Shown here one piece after another: positions 8,499 through 17,277 of a stretch of 56,501 bases of DNA. Made by a program: the position numbers and the translations under genes. How positions within the stretch are numbered: position 1 is the stretch's first letter; each line of letters starts with the position of its first letter. The stretch lies in assembly GCA_023259065.1 (NCBI GenBank), contig JAHFQY010000012.1, positions 1 to 56,501 of the forward strand. The letters run 5' to 3'. Under the pieces are notes generated by a model. That model searched no databases, was not told the DNA's origin, and saw only the letters and a program-made list of their open reading frames with translations. The DNA is from Nitrosomonadales bacterium. GTDB taxonomy: Bacteria; Pseudomonadota; Gammaproteobacteria; Burkholderiales; Gallionellaceae.

Positions 8499-9914
8499 AT
8501 GGATTCCTTGTCGATGAAATTGCTGCAAATGGTAATGCTGCTGTTGCTGGTCGTGACCACTGCGGTGGCCCGGCCTGTGGGCGAATCCGAGGTTCCGGAC
8601 ATTGGTGCAGATGATGCACCGGCGCATGCAGGCAAAGCCAGGGTGGATGCCAAAGATGCCGGCATGGAAGCTCCCCGTGTCGACGTCGACAAACCGGTGC
8701 AACTGGTGCCCCTTTACCTGAGGGACAAACGTATTCATGGCCTGACCCCGTTTCAGGAGCTGGTCGATGCTGCTCCCGCCGGTTCCACACTGCGTCCCAA
8801 GCCGGGCCTGTATGCCGGCCCGGTGCACCTGACCAAGCCGCTGATCATAGACGGCGGCGGCAAGGTCACCATCGACGGTGGTGACATGAGCACGGTCTTT
8901 GTCATTGATACCAATGATGCCACGCTGCGCGGCCTGCATCTCAGGGGTTCCGGAAGTTCTCACGACACCGATGATGCCTGTCTCAATGTGCGTGGCCACC
9001 GCAACCTGGTCGAATCCCTGGTCATTGACGATTGCCTGTTCGGCATTGACCTCAAGCAATCCAACAACAACATCGTGCGCAACAATACGATCAAGTCCAA
9101 GCCACTGGAACTGGGGGTGCGCGGGGATGCCATCAGGCTCTGGTACAGCATGGACAACCGCATCGAGGGCAATGACATTGCCGATTCGCGCGATACCGTG
9201 GCGTGGTATTCCAACGGCAACCTGTTCAGGAAAAACAGGGCTGTCAGAAGCCGCTACTCCCTGCACTTCATGTTTGCCGGCCACAATGTGGTGGATGGAA
9301 ACTATTACTACGACAACTCGGTTGGAATCAATCTCATGTACACCGACAACATGGAGTTGCGCAACAATGTGATCTCGCATGCCACCGGGTCGGCAGGTGT
9401 GGGCATCGGTTTCAAGGAGTCGAGTGGGGCGATAGTGGAGAATAACGAGATCATCTACTGCGGTACCGGGATCACCCTGGATCTTTCCCCGTTTCAGCCC
9501 AATACAACCGTTCTGACGCAGGGCAACCTGATCGCCTACAATGCCATAGGCGTGATGTTCAGCAGTGACCGTGACGGCAGCATTTTCAAAAGAAATTCAT
9601 TCAAGGGCAACCTGACTGACGTGGCGGTAGGCGGGGCAGGATCGTCCGGCCGTAACGAATGGCGGGGCAATTACTGGGATGACTACCAGGGATTTGACCG
9701 CAACAATGATGGAATAGGGGATACCGCGCACGATCTGTACGCCTATGCCGACCGTATCTGGATGGATATTCCCCAGGCACGATTTTTCAAGTCGGCTCCG
9801 GCACTGGAAGTGCTGGATTTTCTCGAACGTCTGGCGCCCTTTTCCAGTCCCATTCTGTTGTTGAGCGACAAAGAACCCTTGTTCAATGATCCCTGGAAAA
9901 AGGCAAAAAAGTGA
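8499..9914 (+). CDS. nosD: NosD, periplasmic copper-site maturation protein
   Basis: 471 residues with an N-terminal signal peptide (hydrophobic [17 protein letters not shown]). The rest is a right-handed beta-helix of the CASH/NosD type, visible as many short turns with Asn ladders (for example SNNNIVRNNTI, DNRIEGNDIADS, NGNLFRKNRAV, DNMELRNNVI). NosD works with the NosFY ABC transporter in building the CuZ site of NosZ. No strong ribosome binding site is visible before ATG 8499; ATG 8514 is an alternative that still keeps the signal peptide. About 60 residues between signal and helix (residues 30-90) are acidic and of low complexity. Confidence 0.93.
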   Translation: MDSLSMKLLQMVMLLLLVVTTAVARPVGESEVPDIGADDAPAHAGKARVDAKDAGMEAPRVDVDKPVQLVPLYLRDKRIHGLTPFQELVDAAPAGSTLRPKPGLYAGPVHLTKPLIIDGGGKVTIDGGDMSTVFVIDTNDATLRGLHLRGSGSSHDTDDACLNVRGHRNLVESLVIDDCLFGIDLKQSNNNIVRNNTIKSKPLELGVRGDAIRLWYSMDNRIEGNDIADSRDTVAWYSNGNLFRKNRAVRSRYSLHFMFAGHNVVDGNYYYDNSVGINLMYTDNMELRNNVISHATGSAGVGIGFKESSGAIVENNEIIYCGTGITLDLSPFQPNTTVLTQGNLIAYNAIGVMFSSDRDGSIFKRNSFKGNLTDVAVGGAGSSGRNEWRGNYWDDYQGFDRNNDGIGDTAHDLYAYADRIWMDIPQARFFKSAPALEVLDFLERLAPFSSPILLLSDKEPLFNDPWKKAKK

Positions 9915-9924
9915 GGGCTGAGCC

Positions 9925-10764
9925 ATGAGCGATGAAAAACCACAGCCAACAGTACATCTGAGTGACAAGCGCAAACTGGAGGCGCGGCGGCGCTTTTTGC
10001 GCTCGATCTTCCTGGGGGCGGCCATGCTGTGCGTGTCTGCAGCGGGCTACATTCCGGTGTTGAGGGAGTGGCGCGTGCGCATGCGCCCGCCAGGTGCGCT
10101 GGAAGAGGCGGATTTCCTTTCTTCATGCATCAAGTGCGGCCAGTGCGTACAGGTGTGCCCGGTGCAAGCCATCAAGCTCGACGATATCGATCATGGTTTC
10201 GGTGTTGGTGTGCCCTATATTGATTCGCGCAAGCAGGCGTGCGACTTTTCCTGCGATGCGGTGCAGTGCATCCTGGCCTGCCCCACCGGGGCGCTGGTAT
10301 ACAAGAAGCCGGTCTTCATGCCGACGCGCAATGAGATGAAATTGGCGAGCCCCCCCATCCTGCTGGCCAAGGAAAGCAGTCCCGAGCCCACGCTCAATCT
10401 GAAAGAACGCAGCGGACTCGCCGTTCTGGCGCGCCCGGAAAAATGCCTTGCGCGCCAGGGCAAAGGCATCAAGGGCGCGGCGCGGGGGGCTGCATTCGAG
10501 GGAACTATGCGTTTCATGGAGGTGGATCGCTGGAAACCCATTCCGCTGCGCGACCATCCCTACGATCTGGAGTTGTGCGACCTGTGCGTGCGCACCTGCC
10601 CGATCAAGGGCGCAATCTCGCTGGAAAGCGTGGTGGAAAATGGCGTTACAATCAAAACGCCGGTGGTGCATGAACCCTGTGTCGGATGCGGCGTGTGCGA
10701 AATGGTATGCCCGCCCGAACTTGCGGCCATCGTTGTGGAAGCGCGCAGAGGCTGGAGCATATGA
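9925..10764 (+). CDS. nosG: NosG, NapG-like 4Fe-4S ferredoxin
   Basis: 279 residues. A twin-arginine-like signal, EARRRFLRSIFLG, is at about residues 14-26, so the protein is probably exported folded by Tat, as NapG is. Four 4Fe-4S binding sets follow: CIKCGQCVQVCP, CDFSCDAVQCILACP, CDLCVRTCP and CVGCGVCEMVCP. In the Nap system, NapG and the membrane protein NapH form a quinol-oxidising pair. NosG with NosH is expected to do the same for N2O reduction. It is 10 bp after nosD, and its stop overlaps the start of nosH. Confidence 0.93.
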   Translation: MSDEKPQPTVHLSDKRKLEARRRFLRSIFLGAAMLCVSAAGYIPVLREWRVRMRPPGALEEADFLSSCIKCGQCVQVCPVQAIKLDDIDHGFGVGVPYIDSRKQACDFSCDAVQCILACPTGALVYKKPVFMPTRNEMKLASPPILLAKESSPEPTLNLKERSGLAVLARPEKCLARQGKGIKGAARGAAFEGTMRFMEVDRWKPIPLRDHPYDLELCDLCVRTCPIKGAISLESVVENGVTIKTPVVHEPCVGCGVCEMVCPPELAAIVVEARRGWSI

Positions 10765-11732
10765 TGAACAAATATCTTGAATCCGTACGGGTGATGCTGG
10801 GTGGCGAGCCGCGCAAGCCGCAGCCTGCCGACTACACCGAAGAAGCCAAGACCATCCATTTTTACAAGAAAACCGAAAAGCTGGATTTTGAGGCGCTCAA
10901 GCTGGAGGCGCGTGAACACCAGAAAAAGGGACGTTGGCTCAGGCGGCGCTGGACAGCATTGCTGGCAATCAACCTGCTGTTCACCGTGTCGTTCTGGTTT
11001 GACGTTCAGGTCCTGGAAGGCGCGCTTACCGCCTCGCGCATGCTGGGCTTCCACCTGATAGACCTGAACTCCGCGCTGCAGGTGATGCTTGCGCACAAGC
11101 ACATCATCGTCAACCTGCTGATCGGCACCGGCACGGTTTTCGTGCTGTGGTTGTTGCTGGGCGGCCGCACCTTCTGCTCCTGGGTGTGCCCCTACCACTT
11201 GCTGGCGGAAATTGCCGAGCGACTGCACGTGTACCTGGTGGAAAAAAAGAAGATTACCGACCACGCCTTTCATCGCGGCACACGCACCGTGTTCTGGCTG
11301 ATGTTTGCGCTGATGGCCATTGTTACCGGCTATACCGTATTCGAGACCATTTCCCCCACCGGTATCGTCAGTCGTGCGCTGATTTACGGGCCGGGGCTGG
11401 CGCTGGGCTGGGTGGCGGTGCTGCTGGCCTTCGAGATTTTTTATTCACGCCGCGCCTGGTGCCGCTATGTCTGCCCGATCGGGCTGACTTACGGTGTTGT
11501 CGGCGTGTTCTCTCCCGTGCATGTAAGCTACAAGCTGGCCAACTGCCATCATGAAGGCGACTGCCGCAAGGTGTGCGAGGTGCCGCATGTGCTGGAGTGC
11601 GTGATCAAGGGACGCGCCCCGGCTGCACAGATGGACATCGGCGCGGACTGCACGCGGTGCGGCATGTGCATCGACGTGTGCCCGAGCGGCGCACTGGCAT
11701 TCGAGATACGCGGCCTGACAAAAATAATGTAG
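10764..11732 (+). CDS. nosH: NosH, NapH-like membrane quinol dehydrogenase
   Basis: 322 residues. About four membrane segments (around residues 70-90, 110-140, 175-195 and 215-235) carry the two NapH-type CXXXCP motifs, TFCSWVCPYHLL and AWCRYVCPIGLT. A C-terminal ferredoxin part has Cys in CHHEGDCRKVCEV and a full CTRCGMCIDVCP set. It should take electrons from menaquinol or ubiquinol and pass them through NosG to the cytochromes. Two adjacent ATGs overlap the nosG stop; 10764 lies six bases after GGAG, while 10761 (giving ATGA overlap) is only three bases away. Confidence 0.92.
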   Translation: MNKYLESVRVMLGGEPRKPQPADYTEEAKTIHFYKKTEKLDFEALKLEAREHQKKGRWLRRRWTALLAINLLFTVSFWFDVQVLEGALTASRMLGFHLIDLNSALQVMLAHKHIIVNLLIGTGTVFVLWLLLGGRTFCSWVCPYHLLAEIAERLHVYLVEKKKITDHAFHRGTRTVFWLMFALMAIVTGYTVFETISPTGIVSRALIYGPGLALGWVAVLLAFEIFYSRRAWCRYVCPIGLTYGVVGVFSPVHVSYKLANCHHEGDCRKVCEVPHVLECVIKGRAPAAQMDIGADCTRCGMCIDVCPSGALAFEIRGLTKIM

Positions 11733-11754
11733 CCATTGGGGCGGAACACCAAAG

Positions 11755-12621
11755 ATGATCAACTTCAATCAGGTCTCAAAGACTTTCAAGCGTAACCGCG
11801 TACTCGACAATATCGACCTGAGAATAGAGCTGGGCGAGCGCATTGCCCTGGTGGGCTCCAACGGGGCCGGCAAGACCACGCTGATCCGCTGCCTGCTGGG
11901 TGAGTACGTCTACGATGGCGCAGTCACGGTGAACGGGCTGGTGACGCGTGAAGAGCGCACCAAAGTGCTGCAGAAGATCGGCTTTGTACCCCAGCTTCCT
12001 CCCCCGCTGAAAATGCCGGTCAGCCAGCTGGTCGATTTTTCCGCCTCGCTGTGCAACAGCGAGCGCTCACGCATGGAAGACATAGCGCAGCGTCTCGGCC
12101 TTGATCTTGGCAAGATTGCCCGCCTGCCTTTCGTCAAGCTGTCCGGCGGCATGAAGCAGAAACTCCTGATCTCGATTGCCATGGGGCGCGACACCAATAT
12201 TCTGGTGATGGACGAGCCTGCAGCCAATCTTGACCCCGAAGCACGCCATATCTTTTTTGAATTGCTGGAGGAGCGCCTGGAAAACACCACCATGCTGATT
12301 TCCAGCCACCGTCTCGACGAGGTGTCGGCACTGGTCAACCGCGTGATAGAGCTGGATCGCGGCAAGGTGGTGCTGGATGACCGTGTGGCGGACGAAGTCT
12401 CACTCACCAGCAAGCTGGCCTGCCGCCTGGTTCTGCGCCGCCCCGAGGCGTCAATCGCCAAGGCGCTGGCAAACTGGCACTTCACCGATACGGGCGACGG
12501 GCTGAGCTGGCAGGGCAGTGTGGCAGGGCCTGACCGCCTGCGCTTTGTCGGCATGATTTCGCGCTATGTGGGTGTGCTCACCTCCATCAGCCTCGATGAA
12601 AACGGCGGGGACAAACCATGA
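11755..12621 (+). CDS. nosF: NosF, ABC transporter ATPase
   Basis: 288 residues. Walker A GSNGAGKTT is at about residues 35-43, the signature LSGGMKQK near 133, Walker B ILVMDEPAANLDP near 150, and the H-loop in LISSHRL near 182. The C-terminal 80 residues are a NosF-specific domain. NosF is the cytoplasmic ATPase that pairs with NosY and talks to periplasmic NosD during CuZ assembly. Its stop overlaps the nosL start (ATGA), which implies translational coupling. Confidence 0.95.
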   Translation: MINFNQVSKTFKRNRVLDNIDLRIELGERIALVGSNGAGKTTLIRCLLGEYVYDGAVTVNGLVTREERTKVLQKIGFVPQLPPPLKMPVSQLVDFSASLCNSERSRMEDIAQRLGLDLGKIARLPFVKLSGGMKQKLLISIAMGRDTNILVMDEPAANLDPEARHIFFELLEERLENTTMLISSHRLDEVSALVNRVIELDRGKVVLDDRVADEVSLTSKLACRLVLRRPEASIAKALANWHFTDTGDGLSWQGSVAGPDRLRFVGMISRYVGVLTSISLDENGGDKP

Positions 12622-13049
12622 GCCGCTTGATTGGGTACTGCGCTGCATTTCTGCTGCTGTTCCTGTTGGCGGCGTGCCATCAGGAACACAAAACCGGCCC
12701 GGTGGAAGTCAAATGGGATCGCGACACTTGCGTGCGTTGCAGCATGGCGCTCAGCGACCGGCGCTTTGCGGTTCAGGTGCGCGGCGGGCAGAAACACATG
12801 ACATACAAGTTTGACGATTTTGGCTGTGCGGTTTTCTGGCTGAAGGATCAACCCTGGGCCGGCGAGCCAGCGACTGAAATCTGGATAAGGGACATGCGCT
12901 CGGACATGTGGCTGGATGCAAGAAGGGCATATTATGTGGCGAACAACACCACGCCCATGGCCTATGGCTACGGCGCCGTGGCCGCACCGGAAGCGGGCGT
13001 GGTGAATTTTGACGAGGCCAGGAAACGCATCCTGGCGCTGGGGAAATAA
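12618..13049 (+). CDS. nosL: NosL, copper-binding lipoprotein
   Basis: 143 residues with a lipoprotein signal; the lipobox LLAAC puts the lipidated Cys near residue 20. The conserved NosL Cu(I) site CVRCSM is at about residues 36-41, followed by FDDFGCAVFWL. NosL is a copper chaperone that delivers Cu(I) through NosD/NosFY to apo-NosZ. It overlaps nosF by four bases and nosY by one, so the three genes form one translation unit. Confidence 0.94.
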   Translation: MSRLIGYCAAFLLLFLLAACHQEHKTGPVEVKWDRDTCVRCSMALSDRRFAVQVRGGQKHMTYKFDDFGCAVFWLKDQPWAGEPATEIWIRDMRSDMWLDARRAYYVANNTTPMAYGYGAVAAPEAGVVNFDEARKRILALGK

Positions 13050-13876
13050 TGAAGAACCTGTGGCTGACAGCTAAACTTGATGTGGTGGAATCCCTGCGCG
13101 CGCGCTGGTTCATGATCTATAGCCTGGTGTTCGGCGGCATCGTTGCCATGCTGTTCGCCTTCGGCCTTACCGAGTCGCGCGTGCTGGGCTTTATCGGCCT
13201 GTCGCGCCTGCTCGTCACTTATATCCAGCTGTGCATGGCGATACTGCCGATTTTCGTGCTGATAACCACGGTGCGCTCGGTGGCCGGCGATCGCGAAGCG
13301 GGAGTGTTCGAATATTTGCTGTCCTTGCCGGTGTCGCTCTCCGCGTGGTTCTGGGGCAAGCTGCTGGGGCGTTATATCGTCGTGTTCATGCCGGTTTTCC
13401 TGGCCATGCTGGGTGCGGCGCTGTGGGCGCTGCTGAACGGCATCGAGGTGCCGTGGTTCATGTTCCTCTACTACACCGCGCTGCTGGCCGTGATAGCCTG
13501 GTGCTTCCTGGGCATCGCCATGCTGCTTTCCACCCTGGCGCGTTCCACCGATGTGGCGCAGGGGGCGGCGTTCGTGGTGTGGCTGGTGATGCTGCTGTTT
13601 CTCGATTTGATTCTGCTTGGCGTGCTGATACAGGGGCACATTGCACCCGAGCTTGCGGTGAGCATTGCGCTGGCCAATCCCATGCAGGTCTTCCGCACTG
13701 CGGCGCTGATGTTGTTTGATCCGCAACTGATCGTGCTGGGGCCGGCGGCGTACGTGGTTACCGATACGCTGGGCGCAACCGGATTCATGATCTACGGTGT
13801 GGTGTATCCCTTGGTCATCGGCACGGTATGCGCGACTGCTGGCTACTTCATATTCCGTCGCGGCGATTTGCCTTAG
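13049..13876 (+). CDS. nosY: NosY, ABC transporter permease
   Basis: 275 residues with six membrane segments and the ABC-2 type motif VRSVAGDREAGVFEYLLSLPVS at about residues 74-95, typical of NosY. It dimerises and binds NosF inside and NosD outside. It is the last gene of the nos operon. Only 24 bp separate it from the convergent mtgA, and I see no terminator there, so transcripts probably run into each other. Confidence 0.94.
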   Translation: MKNLWLTAKLDVVESLRARWFMIYSLVFGGIVAMLFAFGLTESRVLGFIGLSRLLVTYIQLCMAILPIFVLITTVRSVAGDREAGVFEYLLSLPVSLSAWFWGKLLGRYIVVFMPVFLAMLGAALWALLNGIEVPWFMFLYYTALLAVIAWCFLGIAMLLSTLARSTDVAQGAAFVVWLVMLLFLDLILLGVLIQGHIAPELAVSIALANPMQVFRTAALMLFDPQLIVLGPAAYVVTDTLGATGFMIYGVVYPLVIGTVCATAGYFIFRRGDLP

Positions 13877-13900
13877 AGCTGGTTCATCGCTGCATGGGCG

Positions 13901-14611
13901 TTACGGAATATCCGCATCACCCATGCGCTCCAGAATGATTCCGGTCTTGCGCATCAATCCGGGTGCTTCGCGGTTGCGGTCGTAAAAGCGCGGGTTGGGC
14001 ACCATGGCGGCGAGTTTGGCTGCCTGAAAAGAGGCGAGCTGTGCTGCACTCACGCCGTAGTAATGCCGTGCAGCCGCTTCCGCGCCGAACACACCGTTGC
14101 CCCACTCTATGGTGTTGAGATAAATTTCAAAAATCCGTTCCTTGCTCATCATCGCTTCCAGCATCAGCGTGATCAGCGCTTCCTCGCCCTTGCGCCAGGG
14201 CGTGCGCTTGGTGGAGAGGAACAGGTTCTTGGCCAGTTGCTGGCTGATGGTGGAGCCGCCGGCGACGATCTTGCCCTTCTGCAGGTTTTTTTCGTAGGCC
14301 TTCTGTATGCCTTCCCAGTCAAAGCCTTCGTGGTCGACAAATTTGTCATCCTCGGAAACGATCAGCGCCTGCTTTAGATGGGTGGAAATATTCTTGTACG
14401 GCACCCACTGGTGCTGCAGCCTGGCCTTGGGATTCTTGCTTAGCAACAGCTCCAGACGATCCTCCATAAAGGCGCTGGACTCGGGATTGTGGTTTACCCA
14501 CCAGGCAATCTGCGCCGCTATCCAGGCCTGGTAGGCAAGCAACACCACCAGCAGCAGCACAACAATGTGCCACAGCCACGACCAGATGGTTTTGGGTTTG
14601 CTCTTTGCCAT
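13901..14611 (-). CDS. mtgA: Monofunctional peptidoglycan glycosyltransferase
   Basis: 236 residues: an N-terminal membrane anchor (about residues 10-33) and a GT51 domain with the motifs SEDDKFVDHEGFD (catalytic Glu, about residue 85), GGSTISQQLAKNLFL, KGEEALITLMLE and IYLNTIEWGNGVFG. MtgA polymerises lipid II into glycan strands in the periplasm. The length is normal for the family. It follows aroE on the same strand. The 36-bp gap between them is made of 17-bp tandem repeats, which also leave mtgA with a poor ribosome binding site. Confidence 0.95.
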   Translation of the reverse strand: MAKSKPKTIWSWLWHIVVLLLVVLLAYQAWIAAQIAWWVNHNPESSAFMEDRLELLLSKNPKARLQHQWVPYKNISTHLKQALIVSEDDKFVDHEGFDWEGIQKAYEKNLQKGKIVAGGSTISQQLAKNLFLSTKRTPWRKGEEALITLMLEAMMSKERIFEIYLNTIEWGNGVFGAEAAARHYYGVSAAQLASFQAAKLAAMVPNPRFYDRNREAPGLMRKTGIILERMGDADIP

Positions 14612-14653
14612 GTTCAGGATAGGGCCATGCTCAGGATGGGGCCATGCTCAGGA
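14611..14653. repeat. 17-bp tandem repeat between aroE and mtgA
   Basis: TGTTCAGGATAGGGCCA (14611-14627) and TGCTCAGGATGGGGCCA (14628-14644) are followed by a partial third copy to 14653. The array spans the aroE stop codon and reaches the mtgA start codon. Confidence 0.85.
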
Positions 14654-15457
14654 CTGACGCAGTTTCGCGATGACAGGTGCGGTATCGGGTTGCACCCCGC
14701 GCCACTTCTCGAAAGCGACAGCAGCCTGTTCCACCAGCATGCCCAGGCCGTCTGCCAGCGTGGCAGCGCCGTGCTGCTGGGCAAAGCGCAGGAAGGGGGT
14801 TTGCTTGCCATACATCATGTCGTAGGCGAGCGCGCCGGGTTTGAAGATGCCCTCTGGCAGGGGCGGCAACTCGTCTGCCAAGCCGCTGGAAGTGGCATTG
14901 ATGACAATATCAAACTGCTGTCCGGCCAGCGCCGCGTAGCTCTTGGCAAAGACGGTGCCGTAGCCTTCAAATTCGGCCGCCAGCTGCTCGGCTTTGTCCA
15001 TGCTGCGGTTGCTGATGATGATGGCGGCGCCGGCGTTGAACAGGTGCCAGATCACCCCGTGTGCAGCGCCGCCCGCGCCCATCAGCAGCACGCGCTTGAA
15101 CAGGAACTTGCAGCCCAGATTGGTTTCAATATCCGCAACCAGGCCAACCCCGTCGGTGTTGTCACCGAGGATTTCGTCGCCTTCGAAGATCAGCGTGTTC
15201 ACCGCATGCGCCGCGCGTGCGCGGCCGGAGTGCTGGGTGGCCAGCTTGAACGCCTCGTGCTTGAACGGCACGGTGACATTGCAACCCTTGTAGCCCTCGG
15301 CGCGCAGGCGCTGGACAGTCGCGGCAAAGCCGTCCAGCGGCGCCTCGATGGCGACATAGCTCATGTCCTGGCCGCTCTGCTCGGCAAACATTTTATGGAT
15401 CAGCGGTGACTTGCTGTGCGATATGGGGTGGCCGATTACGGCGTATTTGTCAGTCAT
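14648..15457 (-). CDS. aroE: Shikimate dehydrogenase
   Basis: 269 residues. AroE reduces 3-dehydroshikimate to shikimate with NADPH in aromatic amino acid synthesis. The substrate motif SHSKSPLIH is at about residues 14-22, the catalytic Lys is in NVTVPFKHEAF near 64, NTDGVGL follows near 100, and the NADP-binding loop GAGGAAHGV is near 126. Length and motifs are normal. It is upstream of mtgA on the minus strand, and its promoter region holds a palindromic repeat (15492-15605). Confidence 0.96.
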   Translation of the reverse strand: MTDKYAVIGHPISHSKSPLIHKMFAEQSGQDMSYVAIEAPLDGFAATVQRLRAEGYKGCNVTVPFKHEAFKLATQHSGRARAAHAVNTLIFEGDEILGDNTDGVGLVADIETNLGCKFLFKRVLLMGAGGAAHGVIWHLFNAGAAIIISNRSMDKAEQLAAEFEGYGTVFAKSYAALAGQQFDIVINATSSGLADELPPLPEGIFKPGALAYDMMYGKQTPFLRFAQQHGAATLADGLGMLVEQAAVAFEKWRGVQPDTAPVIAKLRQS

Positions 15458-15491
15458 GGTTTGATTATTGATCCAGGAAGAAACAGCTTTA

Positions 15492-15605
15492 TCCGCAGAT
15501 TACGCCGATTAAACCGATTACTAATACAATGAAGAAACTTGTTCATCTGCTGGATTTGACTGGAAGTGTTGGTTCTAATCCGGGCTAATCTGTGTAATCT
15601 GCGGA
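15492..15605. repeat. Intergenic inverted-repeat element upstream of aroE
   Basis: TCCGCAGATTACGCCGATTA (15492-15511) is matched at 17 of 20 positions by the reverse complement of 15586-15605. The similarity runs further inward with a repeated C-x-GATTA pattern. The element is about 114 bp with no coding content and fills most of the gap between aroE and the metal permease. It has the look of a small palindromic repeat of the CGCAGATTA type. Confidence 0.8.
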
Positions 15606-15630
15606 CAAAGGCAGTTTGATAATTATAACG

Positions 15631-16377
15631 TTAATCTGCACGCGTCCTCAGCAGCATGCTCGCACCCAGCAGCGCCATGGCCCACACGATGGCGGCCCCC
15701 GCGGGCAGGTCCAGCCATACCGACAGCAGCAGCCCGGCGGCATAGCCCAGCGCGCCGATGGCATAGGCGGCGAGCATGCGCTTGCGATGCAACTTGTGCG
15801 TGGCCAGTGCAGGCACGATCAGGCTGGCGAACACCAGGTACACGCCTACCAGTTGCACCGAGGCGGTGACCGCCAGGGCAAACAGGGCATAGAACGCGAA
15901 GGTGCCGAGGCGGTGGTTGAAGGTGCGCAAAATAATCAGCAGGGCGCTTGTAAGCGCAGCAGTGGCGATCAGTTGGCTGTCGCTCACCCACAATATCTGG
16001 CCCACCAGCAGGTCTTTCAGGTGCTCGCCGGCATGGGTGTCGCGACTCATCAGCAGGATGCTGCCGCTGGCTGCCAGCACAAACAGCAATCCTATGCTGG
16101 CCTCGCGCACCTCGGGCAGAAAGTGCTCGATGTACGCCAGCAGCATGGCGCCGACCAGGGCGCTGGCAACGGCAATCAGCTGCACCGCCAGCGGTTGTTC
16201 GGCGTAGCCTGCCAGCCCGGCAATGACGACGCCGAGGCCGGCGATTTGCGCCACTGCCAGGTCGGCGAAGATGATGCCGCGTGCCAGCACTTTCATGCCC
16301 AGCGGTACGTGGGTGGCAAGCACCAGCACGCCGGCAATGAAGGCGGGAAACAATATGCTCAGATCGAGGCCGTTCAT
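15631..16377 (-). CDS. Metal (zinc/manganese-type) ABC transporter permease
   Basis: 248 residues with seven to eight membrane segments, of the ABC-3 family (ZnuB/MntB/TroC). Typical stretches are GIIFADLAVAQIAGLGVV near residue 34 and a conserved VYLVFASLIVPALAT near 182. Its start overlaps the binding-protein gene by four bases, so the two are coupled. No ATPase gene is seen next to it or anywhere in this window, so the pump must use an ATPase encoded elsewhere. Zinc is the likeliest substrate from the neighbouring genes. Confidence 0.88.
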   Translation of the reverse strand: MNGLDLSILFPAFIAGVLVLATHVPLGMKVLARGIIFADLAVAQIAGLGVVIAGLAGYAEQPLAVQLIAVASALVGAMLLAYIEHFLPEVREASIGLLFVLAASGSILLMSRDTHAGEHLKDLLVGQILWVSDSQLIATAALTSALLIILRTFNHRLGTFAFYALFALAVTASVQLVGVYLVFASLIVPALATHKLHRKRMLAAYAIGALGYAAGLLLSVWLDLPAGAAIVWAMALLGASMLLRTRAD

Positions 16378-17267
16378 TTCAAACCTCCCAACAGGCGCGC
16401 GATAGTGTCGTCAAACAGGCCATACAAATCCCCGGCGCCATCCGTGCCGCCCACGCTGAAAGGCAATGCCACCACATTGACCCGGGCGCGCTGGGCTATC
16501 CATTCCGACGGCTTCCCATCCTGGTAGGCGGCGCGTATCACCATGCGCGCCGGCTGCTGCTGCAACCTGGCCAGGACCTGCGCCAGGTAGGCTGCGCTGG
16601 GTTCCATGCCGGGTTTGGGCTCCAGCTCCCCCACCTGCTTCAGCCCCAGCCAGCTTTCCAGATAGGGGTAGGCGCGGTGCTGCACCAGCACGGCTTGCCC
16701 CTTGAGCGGTGCGGCCTGCGCTTCCCAGCGTGTGAGGGCGGCTTGCCAGTTGCTGCTGAATGATTGAACGCGGCTGTTATAGAACGCCGCGTTGGCAGGA
16801 TCGAGCTGGGCCAACCTGGCTGACAAGGCCTTGGCGATGGGCAGGTAGTTGCGCGCATCCAGCTGGATGTGCGGGTTGCCGGCGGCGTGCACATCACCCT
16901 CGGCGCGGTCGAGGCGGCCGGGTACTTCCAGCATGTGCACATAACTTGCCGCCTCGAAATTGCCCGGCTTGCCGGCGGCGATGTCGGGGTTGCCCGCTTC
17001 GCGCAGGATCACCGGCAGCCAGCCGACTTCAAGTTCCGCGCCGCTGCACACCACCAGCTGGGCGCGGCGGGCGCGGGCGATCAGGCTGGGGCGGGCTTCC
17101 ACGTGATGCGGATCCTGCAGCGCGCTGGTGGCGGCATAGACGCTGACCTTGTCGCCGCCCAGCTCCTGCGCCAGTGCCGCCCATTCGGGTTCGCAGGCGA
17201 AGATGCTGAGCGCGGCGTGGGCGTTGCCGCACAACAGCAACAAGAATACGTACAGAATTTTTTGCAT
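16374..17267 (-). CDS. ZnuA-like periplasmic metal-binding protein
   Basis: 297 residues with a signal peptide (about 1-18, ending NAHA). It is a cluster A-I solute-binding protein. Candidate metal ligands are His in DPHHVEARPS (about 52-55), His in NPHIQLDARN (about 130) and His in QHRAYPYLESWLGL (about 197), plus a C-terminal Asp. It lacks the long His/Asp loop of many ZnuA proteins. ATG 17267 was chosen because AGGGAG precedes it and the signal peptide starts there; a frame upstream to 17297 adds nothing recognisable. It feeds metal to the overlapping permease. Confidence 0.88.
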   Translation of the reverse strand: MQKILYVFLLLLCGNAHAALSIFACEPEWAALAQELGGDKVSVYAATSALQDPHHVEARPSLIARARRAQLVVCSGAELEVGWLPVILREAGNPDIAAGKPGNFEAASYVHMLEVPGRLDRAEGDVHAAGNPHIQLDARNYLPIAKALSARLAQLDPANAAFYNSRVQSFSSNWQAALTRWEAQAAPLKGQAVLVQHRAYPYLESWLGLKQVGELEPKPGMEPSAAYLAQVLARLQQQPARMVIRAAYQDGKPSEWIAQRARVNVVALPFSVGGTDGAGDLYGLFDDTIARLLGGLK

Positions 17268-17277
17268 GGTGTACTCC

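Noticed and set aside
7857-9380. A 507-codon minus-strand open frame across nosB and nosD
   Set aside because: Low-complexity His/Gln composition and complete overlap with two conserved genes.
15614-15640. AT-rich, partly symmetric sequence (GATAATTATAACG) considered as a Zur box
   Set aside because: It lies at the 3' end of the metal permease gene, not upstream of the operon, and the symmetry is poor.
15616-16527. A 303-codon plus-strand open frame over the metal permease and binding-protein genes
   Set aside because: It is Gln/His-rich and antisense to a clear ABC-3 permease.
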